Assembly: GCA_036379955.1 (NCBI GenBank)
Contig: DASVFR010000008.1
Span: 1-16,801, forward strand
From: VRUE01 sp036379955
Lineage (GTDB): Bacteria; Actinomycetota; Thermoleophilia; Solirubrobacterales; 70-9
Reading direction: 5' to 3'
DNA: 16,801 bases
A model generated the notes under the pieces. The model worked only from the letters and a program-made list of their open reading frames with translations. It did not search any database and was not told the DNA's origin. The translations under genes were made by a program, and so were the position numbers. Position 1 is the stretch's first letter; each line of letters opens with the position of its first letter. Positions 12,365 to 16,801 of this stretch are shown here, in pieces.

Positions 12365-14122
12365 TTAGGATCCGTACAGGGCCTCGATCTCGGCTTCGTA
12401 CTTGCGTTCGATCGGGCGGCGCTTGAGCTTCAGCGTCGGGGTCAGCTCGTCGCCGCCGGGGAGCCACTCGCCGTCGATCACCTCGAAGCGCTTGATCTGC
12501 TCGACCCGCGAGAGGCGCGAGTTGCCCTCCTCGACCGCTTTGGCGATCTCCTCGGCGATCGCGGGATCGCCGGCGGAGGCGGCGCGGGCGGCGAGGGTTT
12601 CGGGGTCGAGGACGATCAGGGCGACGTTGTAGGGGCGGTTGTCGCCGATCGCGACGGCCTGGGCGATCAGGGTCGAGGCCGCCTTCAGCTTGGCCTCGAT
12701 GTTGGCCGGCGACATGTTCTTGCCGCCGGCGTTGATGATCAGCTCCTTCTTGCGGTCGACGATGCGCAGATAGCCCTCCTCGTCGAATTCGCCGATGTCG
12801 CCGGTTCGCAGCCAGCCATCCTCGCTCAGCGCCTCGGCGGTCTTCTCGGGCATGTCGCGGTAGCCCTTCATCACCTGCGGGCCGCGCACCATCACCTCGC
12901 CGTCCTCGGCCAGCTTCACCTCGGTCCCCGGGATCGGCGGGCCGACCGTGCCGACGCGGACCTTGCCAGGCGGATTGAAGGTCGTGATCGCGCTCGTCTC
13001 CGACATCCCCCAGGTCTCGCAGATCTCGATCCCCATCCCGAGGAAGAACTTGAGCACCTCGGGCGGGGTCGGGGCGGCGCCGACGACGAAGGATTCGACC
13101 TGGTCGAGGCCGAGCATCCCGCGCAGCTTCGAGAAGACCCGCTCGTCGGCGCTCTCCCACTCGGTCTGCAGCTCCTCGGGCACGCCGCCGTCCATGTAGG
13201 CGTCGGCGTAGCGGCGGCCGACCTCCATCGCCTCTTCGACCGCGGCGCGTTTCTCGGCGTCCTGCTCGGCCGCCATCCCCGCCTCCAGCGCCGCCTTCAG
13301 CTTCTCCCAGATCCGCGGCACGCCGCCCCAGGCGGTCGGCTTGACCTCGATCGAGTAGGCGACCATCTCGCGCGGGTTGGGGCAGCAGTAGACCGTCGTG
13401 CCGTAGATCATCTGCGCGTAGAGCCCGGCCCAGCGGTCGGCGATGTGGGCGGTGGGCAGGAAGGAGATGCCGCGCCCGCCCGGCTCGACCGCCCGGATCC
13501 GGTCGACGGCGCGCCAGACGCCGAGCATGTTGGCGTGGGTGAGCTGCACGCCCTTGGGTGGGCCGGTCGTGCCCGAGGTGTAGATCAGGCAGAGCACGTC
13601 GTCGGGCCGCACGGCGCGCCAGGCGGCCTCGAAGTCGAAACCGGGGTCGCCCATCTCCTCCAGCTCGGCGACCGGGATCGTCCCCTCCGGCGCCTCGCCG
13701 TCGATTACGACCACGTGCTCGAGCGAGTCGACCTTGTCGCGGGCGGTGAGCACGGTGTCGAGGAAGGCCTGCTCGGTGACCAGCACCCGGTTGCCGGCGT
13801 TGGCGACCACGTACTCGACCTGCTCGGGGGAGGAGGTGTTGTAGACGGAGAAGCAGGTCGCGCCGAGGTGCATCGCCGCGCAATCGGTCAGGTGCAACGC
13901 CGGCCGGTTGACCAGCATGAACCCCACCGTGTCGCCCCGCTTCACCCCAAGCGCCGCGAGCCCGCCCGCCCGCTTCCTCACGGCCTCCGCGTAGTCATCC
14001 CACGACGCCTCGTAGTCCGTGTCCTTCAGCCGCAGCGCCGGCTTGCCCGCATACTCCTCCGCGGTCAGCTGAAACGCCTCGCACATCGTCGAGGCCGATA
14101 GCGCTTTCGGCCGCTCTCCCAT
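12365..14122 (-). CDS. Long-chain fatty acid-CoA ligase (FadD15-type)
   Basis: This 585-residue AMP-forming acyl-CoA synthetase activates fatty acids with ATP and CoA for lipid metabolism. Core motifs are in order: YTSGTTGPPKG at 181-191 (phosphate-binding), ETWGMSETS at 369-377, WLRTGD at 437-442, DRKKELIINAGGKNMSP at 456-472 (hinge), and TPTLKLKR at 561-568 with the lysine of the adenylation motif. The arrangement matches the long-chain ligases related to FadD15/FAA1. There is no signal peptide. I chose ATG 14122 because TATGTT lies 7 nt upstream and that upstream stretch contains the in-frame ATG 14134, which would then be promoter rather than coding. It follows the TetR gene but is separated from it by a 122-bp palindromic element, so it is probably its own transcript. 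Confidence 0.92.
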   Translation of the reverse strand: MGERPKALSASTMCEAFQLTAEEYAGKPALRLKDTDYEASWDDYAEAVRKRAGGLAALGVKRGDTVGFMLVNRPALHLTDCAAMHLGATCFSVYNTSSPEQVEYVVANAGNRVLVTEQAFLDTVLTARDKVDSLEHVVVIDGEAPEGTIPVAELEEMGDPGFDFEAAWRAVRPDDVLCLIYTSGTTGPPKGVQLTHANMLGVWRAVDRIRAVEPGGRGISFLPTAHIADRWAGLYAQMIYGTTVYCCPNPREMVAYSIEVKPTAWGGVPRIWEKLKAALEAGMAAEQDAEKRAAVEEAMEVGRRYADAYMDGGVPEELQTEWESADERVFSKLRGMLGLDQVESFVVGAAPTPPEVLKFFLGMGIEICETWGMSETSAITTFNPPGKVRVGTVGPPIPGTEVKLAEDGEVMVRGPQVMKGYRDMPEKTAEALSEDGWLRTGDIGEFDEEGYLRIVDRKKELIINAGGKNMSPANIEAKLKAASTLIAQAVAIGDNRPYNVALIVLDPETLAARAASAGDPAIAEEIAKAVEEGNSRLSRVEQIKRFEVIDGEWLPGGDELTPTLKLKRRPIERKYEAEIEALYGS

Positions 14123-14129
14123 GGAGGTG

Positions 14130-14135
14130 AACATA
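14130..14135 (-). promoter_or_regulatory. -10 element of the acyl-CoA ligase gene
   Basis: TATGTT on the minus strand lies exactly 7 nt before ATG 14122. The intervening CACCTCC is the opposite of a Shine-Dalgarno sequence, supporting a leaderless mRNA. Confidence 0.45.
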
Positions 14136-14156
14136 CAGCGCGTCTCGCGCGGGTGG

Positions 14157-14278
14157 CATGGGGTTAGGGGTGTCCGGCGCAGCGCGGCGTCTCGTTTTTC
14201 GCCCGACAAACCTTCAAGCGAACCAGCAACTCACCAGGCGAAAAACCCAGCGCGGAGCCGGACACCCCTAACCCCATG
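14157..14278. repeat. 122-bp palindromic element with perfect 22-bp arms
   Basis: The outer arms 14157-14178 and 14257-14278 are exact reverse complements (outer bases CATGGGGTTAGGGG). Inside, GTTTTTCGCC (14194-14203) and GGCGAAAAAC (14237-14246) are a second perfect 10-bp inverted pair around a central loop. It lies between the TetR stop and the ligase promoter, so it can terminate TetR transcription. Its size and two-tier structure also suit a small non-coding palindromic repeat. Confidence 0.7.
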
Positions 14279-14292
14279 ACAGGACCCGCGCG

Positions 14293-14916
14293 CTACAGGC
14301 TGTACGTCTCACCGCCGCTCACCCGCTCGAAGCCGATCCACAGCGAGTTCATCGCGGTGGCGACGACCTGCTCGCGCGGTACCTCCGGATGGTCCGCCCA
14401 CCAGATCGCGAGGCCCTGGAGGACGCCGCGCAGGACGACCCAGACCATTTCCAGCCCGGCGTCCGCCGGCGCGCCGATCAGCCTCTCGGCACCCGGCTCG
14501 TCTGCGAAGAGGGGCATGACCTCATCGCGGCTGGCGCCCGCGACCTCTTCGTGGATCGCTCGCACCTCCGGGTCGGCGACGCTCTCGCGGAAGAGCAGGC
14601 GCCCGGCGAACGGGTGCTCCTCGGCGTAGGCGAACCAGGCGTCGACCGCCCTGCCCATCCTCTCGCCCGCCGGCTCGGGGCCGGGGAGGTTGTCCCGCCA
14701 AACCTGGCGCAGCGCGGCGAAGTGACGCTCGAGCAGGTGCCGATACAGCTCGGCCTTGGAGGGGAAGTGGTCGTAGACGACCGGGGCGCTGACCCCGGCG
14801 CGACGGGCGATCTCGACGATCGAGCCGCCGCGGTAGCCGCGCTCGGCGAAGACCTCGCTGGCGCTCGCCTCGATCAGCTCTCGCCTCGTATCCGCGCTCA
14901 GGCGTTTGCGGGCCAT
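14293..14916 (-). CDS. TetR-family transcriptional repressor
   Basis: This 207-residue repressor has its DNA-binding domain at residues 10-58: RRELIEASASEVFAERGYRGGSIVEIARRAGVSAPVVYDHFPSKAELYRHLL. The recognition helix is SAPVVYDHF. The C-terminal two thirds is helical and would hold the ligand pocket and dimer interface (WFAYAEEHPFAGRLLF, then WVVLRGVLQGLAIWWADHP). ATG 14916 has TACGCT 8 nt upstream and no Shine-Dalgarno sequence. It diverges from the CrtA-like gene across 74 bp that hold two near-identical 20-bp palindromic sites, one touching the TetR -10 element. It therefore probably represses both itself and the oxygenase. The inducer is unknown. Confidence 0.9.
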   Translation of the reverse strand: MARKRLSADTRRELIEASASEVFAERGYRGGSIVEIARRAGVSAPVVYDHFPSKAELYRHLLERHFAALRQVWRDNLPGPEPAGERMGRAVDAWFAYAEEHPFAGRLLFRESVADPEVRAIHEEVAGASRDEVMPLFADEPGAERLIGAPADAGLEMVWVVLRGVLQGLAIWWADHPEVPREQVVATAMNSLWIGFERVSGGETYSL

Positions 14917-14924
14917 GCCGCGGC

Positions 14925-14930
14925 AGCGTA
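14925..14930 (-). promoter_or_regulatory. -10 element of the TetR gene
   Basis: TACGCT on the minus strand lies 8 nt before ATG 14916. Its upstream two bases overlap operator 1 at 14929-14948, which is consistent with autorepression. Confidence 0.45.
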
Positions 14931-14948
14931 CCTAACGCTCATTAGGTA
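14929..14948. promoter_or_regulatory. TetR operator 1
   Basis: TACCTAACGCTCATTAGGTA is a near-perfect 20-bp palindrome with 7-bp outer arms (TACCTAA/TTAGGTA). It overlaps the -10 element of the TetR gene. Assigned to TetR by position and symmetry. Confidence 0.65.
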
Positions 14949-14959
14949 ACCTTCATACC

Positions 14960-14979
14960 TACCTACTCATCGTTAGGTT
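14960..14979. promoter_or_regulatory. TetR operator 2
   Basis: TACCTACTCATCGTTAGGTT matches the reverse complement of operator 1 at both ends (TACCTA and CGTTAGGT) with the same half-site spacing. The two centres are 31 bp apart, about three helical turns. It abuts the AGGAGG of the CrtA-like gene and could block its transcription. Confidence 0.6.
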
Positions 14980-14990
14980 AGGAGGCCACG

Positions 14991-15674
14991 ATGATCGTCA
15001 CGGTCCAGATCGCGGAAGTTCCCTTGGCTGAGGGCCTGAGGGCGCTGCGTCACCGGCCTCCGGTCGGAGGAACCCCCGGCTTGCGCTACGCGGAGACGGT
15101 CTTCGCGGCGCCGCTGGGCGGCGGACTCCTACCGAAGCCGAACCCGCGCACGGTCGCGACCATCGCCGCCTGGGACGACGACGAGCGTTTCGACGCGTTC
15201 CTCGCCTCCGACCCTCGCGCGGTTCCCTTCCGCGACGGCTGGCAGGTACGGATGGAGCCGCTGCGGGTCTTCGGAGAGTGGCCCGGGCTTCCCGGCCTCC
15301 CGAAGGACGAGTTGCCGGTAACCGACGAGGAGCCCGTGGTCGTGCTCACACTGGGGCGGCTGATGCCGTGGAGGCTGATCCCGTTCCTGCGCGCCGCGTT
15401 GCCGGCCGAAGAAGAGGCTCTCGCCGCGCCCGGCCTCCTTGCCTCGACCGGCTTCGGACGCCCGCCGCGACTCGTCTCCACCTTCTCGGTCTGGCGCAGC
15501 GCCGCCGAGATGCGGGATTACGCGAACAGACGCGAAGGCAGCCACCGGGCGGCCGTCGCGCGCGATCAGGCGCACCCCTTCCACCGGCACTCGGCCTTCA
15601 TCCGCTTTCGACCCTATGCCTCGCAGGGCAGCTGGCAAGGCCGCGACCCGCTCGCGGGCCTTCTCCCGGCCTAG
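14991..15674 (+). CDS. CrtA (spheroidene monooxygenase)-like protein
   Basis: This 227-residue protein resembles the spheroidene monooxygenase CrtA family, related to the dimeric alpha-beta barrel fold. The C-terminal block is most telling: STFSVWRSAAEMRDYANRR, then HRAAVARDQAHPFHRHSAFIRFRPYASQGSWQGRDPL, which parallels the CrtA FSLW...RFRV...G(T/S)W.GRDPL ending. In CrtA proteins of phototrophs the enzyme adds a keto group to carotenoids. Here no other carotenoid genes are present, so the substrate may differ. ATG 14991 has a strong AGGAGG 7 nt upstream (14979-14984). The divergent TetR protein probably controls it. Its TAG stop shares CTAG with the stop of the convergent nuoN gene. The assignment is from pattern memory of the family and is moderately sure. 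Confidence 0.7.
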   Translation: MIVTVQIAEVPLAEGLRALRHRPPVGGTPGLRYAETVFAAPLGGGLLPKPNPRTVATIAAWDDDERFDAFLASDPRAVPFRDGWQVRMEPLRVFGEWPGLPGLPKDELPVTDEEPVVVLTLGRLMPWRLIPFLRAALPAEEEALAAPGLLASTGFGRPPRLVSTFSVWRSAAEMRDYANRREGSHRAAVARDQAHPFHRHSAFIRFRPYASQGSWQGRDPLAGLLPA

Positions 15675-16801
15675 AAGAGCGCGGCGCCGGCGTGTTCGGC
15701 GAACTCGACCAGCGGCTGCGGGATGACGCCGAAGAAGATCGTCGCCGCGGCGGCGAGCAGGGCGGGGGCGACCAGGTACCAGCGCCGGCCGGCCCAGGGG
15801 TCGATCGGGTCGGCTTCGGGCGAGGCGCCGGCGATCGCGGGAGTCGCGACGGGCTCGCTGCCTGGCCGCATCCACATCGCGGCGACGACCCGCAGGTAGT
15901 AGGCGAGGGAGATCATCGTGCCGACGGCGATGAAGACCGCGAGCCAGGTGTAGTCGCCTTCGACCAGGGCCTCGATCAGGTAGAGCTTGCCGATGAAGCC
16001 CGCGGTCGCCGGCAGGCCGGCGAGGCCGAGCATCGAGATCGTCAGCGGCCAGGCGAGGTGCGGGCGGTCGGAGCCGAGGCCGCGCACGCTGTCGATGTGG
16101 TCGCCGTAGACGGTCTCGCGCTCGCGGGCGACGACGACGGCGAAGGCGGCGAGGTTCATGAAGGCGTAGGCGGCGAGGTAGAAGACGATCGCGTTGACGC
16201 CGGCCTCGCTGGCGACGACGAGGCCGCCGAGGATGTAGCCCGCCTGGGCGACGCCGGAGTAGCCGAGCAGGCGCTTGAGCGAGTCCTGGCCGAGGGCGCC
16301 GACGTTGCCGACGACGATCGAGATCGCGGCGAGCACCGCCAGCGCCGGCTGCCATTCGCTCGCCTGCGGCGCCAGGGCGACGTCGAAGAAGCGGACGAAG
16401 ACGGCGAAGGCCGCCGCCTTGGTCGCCACCGCCATGAAGGCGGTGATCGGCGAGGGGGCGCCCTCGTAGACGTCGGGCGTCCACTGGTGGAAGGGGGCGA
16501 TCGAGGTCTTGAAGGCGAGCCCGACTGCGGCCATGCCGATGCCGACGAGGACGAGCGGGTCGCCGAGCACGCCCTTCTGCGCGATCCCGTGAGCGATCCC
16601 GGAGAAGTCGGTCGAGCCCGAGCCGCCGTAGAGGAAGGCCATCCCGTAGAGCAGCGTCGCCGAGCCGATCGAGCCGACGATCAGGTACTTCAGCCCGGAC
16701 TCGAGCGAGCCCTCGCGCCGCAGGTTGGTGGCGCAGAGGATGTAGAGCGGAATCGAGAGCGTCTCCAGGCCGACGAAGAAGGTGACGAGGTTGGTCGCCT
16801 G
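15671..16801 (-). CDS. nuoN: NADH-quinone oxidoreductase subunit N (5' end outside window)
   Basis: This is the C-terminal 376 residues of NuoN, an antiporter-like proton-pumping membrane subunit of respiratory complex I. The frame is open to the window edge, so the start and about 100-150 residues are missing. The hallmark is GLAFKTSIAPFHQWTPDVYEGAPSPITAFMAVATKAAAFAVF, containing the conserved Lys and His of the channel and the TPDVYEGAPxPxTAF signature. GYSGVAQAGYILGGL and LAGLPATAGFIGKLYL are further family blocks. Many membrane helices are visible. NuoN is usually the last gene of the nuo operon, which fits its end here. No terminator hairpin follows; its stop codon overlaps that of the convergent CrtA-like gene. 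Confidence 0.95.
   Translation of the reverse strand, partial: QATNLVTFFVGLETLSIPLYILCATNLRREGSLESGLKYLIVGSIGSATLLYGMAFLYGGSGSTDFSGIAHGIAQKGVLGDPLVLVGIGMAAVGLAFKTSIAPFHQWTPDVYEGAPSPITAFMAVATKAAAFAVFVRFFDVALAPQASEWQPALAVLAAISIVVGNVGALGQDSLKRLLGYSGVAQAGYILGGLVVASEAGVNAIVFYLAAYAFMNLAAFAVVVARERETVYGDHIDSVRGLGSDRPHLAWPLTISMLGLAGLPATAGFIGKLYLIEALVEGDYTWLAVFIAVGTMISLAYYLRVVAAMWMRPGSEPVATPAIAGASPEADPIDPWAGRRWYLVAPALLAAAATIFFGVIPQPLVEFAEHAGAALF

Noticed and set aside
12345..14101. Long open frames of 512 (minus) and 579 (plus) codons across the acyl-CoA ligase gene
   Set aside because: Both are shadows of the ligase gene, which alone carries the full set of adenylating-enzyme motifs.
1..16801. CRISPR arrays, transposases, integrases and tRNA/rRNA genes
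   Set aside because: No evenly spaced long repeats with unique spacers, no transposase or integrase motifs and no rRNA or tRNA folds were found on either strand. The 18-bp-spaced repeats at 4565-4608 are too short and too few for a CRISPR array.

Overview
The window is very GC-rich DNA with tightly packed genes. Strong GC bias at third codon positions, many GTG starts, apparent leaderless starts, a two-domain ThyX-like protein, a FadD15-type acyl-CoA ligase and the end of a nuo operon all suggest an actinobacterium. Thermoleophilia/Solirubrobacterales is my best guess, but this is inference and no marker gene settles it. No rRNA, tRNA, CRISPR array or transposase gene was seen.

Layout. 73-2085: a sulfotransferase (-) and a flippase-like (LPG synthase transmembrane type) membrane protein (+) diverge from one overlapping promoter. 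2092-2133 is a long hairpin between convergent genes. 2157-2848 is a VapBC-type toxin-antitoxin pair (-). 2892-3551 is a TadE/pilin-like secreted protein (-), divergent from a small unknown protein at 3633-3911. 4140-6105 is a regulatory island with lower GC in part. It holds an XRE repressor, a hairpin-rich leader with three 8-bp repeats at an exact 18-bp period (which also lie in frame inside a possible 43-codon leader ORF), a winged-helix protein, a small ArsR-like protein and an acidic 93-residue protein. 6139-8152: a zinc-ribbon protein (-) diverges from a CBS-domain gene plus a membrane protein (+). 8165-9769 is a tandem ThyX-like protein (-). 9875-12308 is a minus-strand run of AAA ATPase, AEC transporter and VOC protein. 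12365-14122 is a long-chain acyl-CoA ligase (-). 14293-15674: a TetR repressor (-) diverges from a CrtA-like oxygenase (+), with two matching 20-bp operators between them. 15671-16801 is the 3' part of nuoN, cut by the window end.

How it fits together. Most genes are housekeeping or metabolic and are arranged as short operons or divergent pairs. The strongest window-wide signal is regulatory. At about nine genes a -10 hexamer of the TAnnnT type sits 6-10 nt before an ATG or GTG that has no Shine-Dalgarno sequence, as expected for leaderless mRNAs. At two divergent pairs both -10 elements are the same 7-bp TAGYGTA sequence read on opposite strands. By contrast the later genes of the 4140-6105 island use Shine-Dalgarno sequences and TTG starts. 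The best candidates for something undescribed are that island, the ThyX-like protein whose signature residues are divided between its two halves, and the AAA-AEC junction where the transporter has no ordinary start codon.
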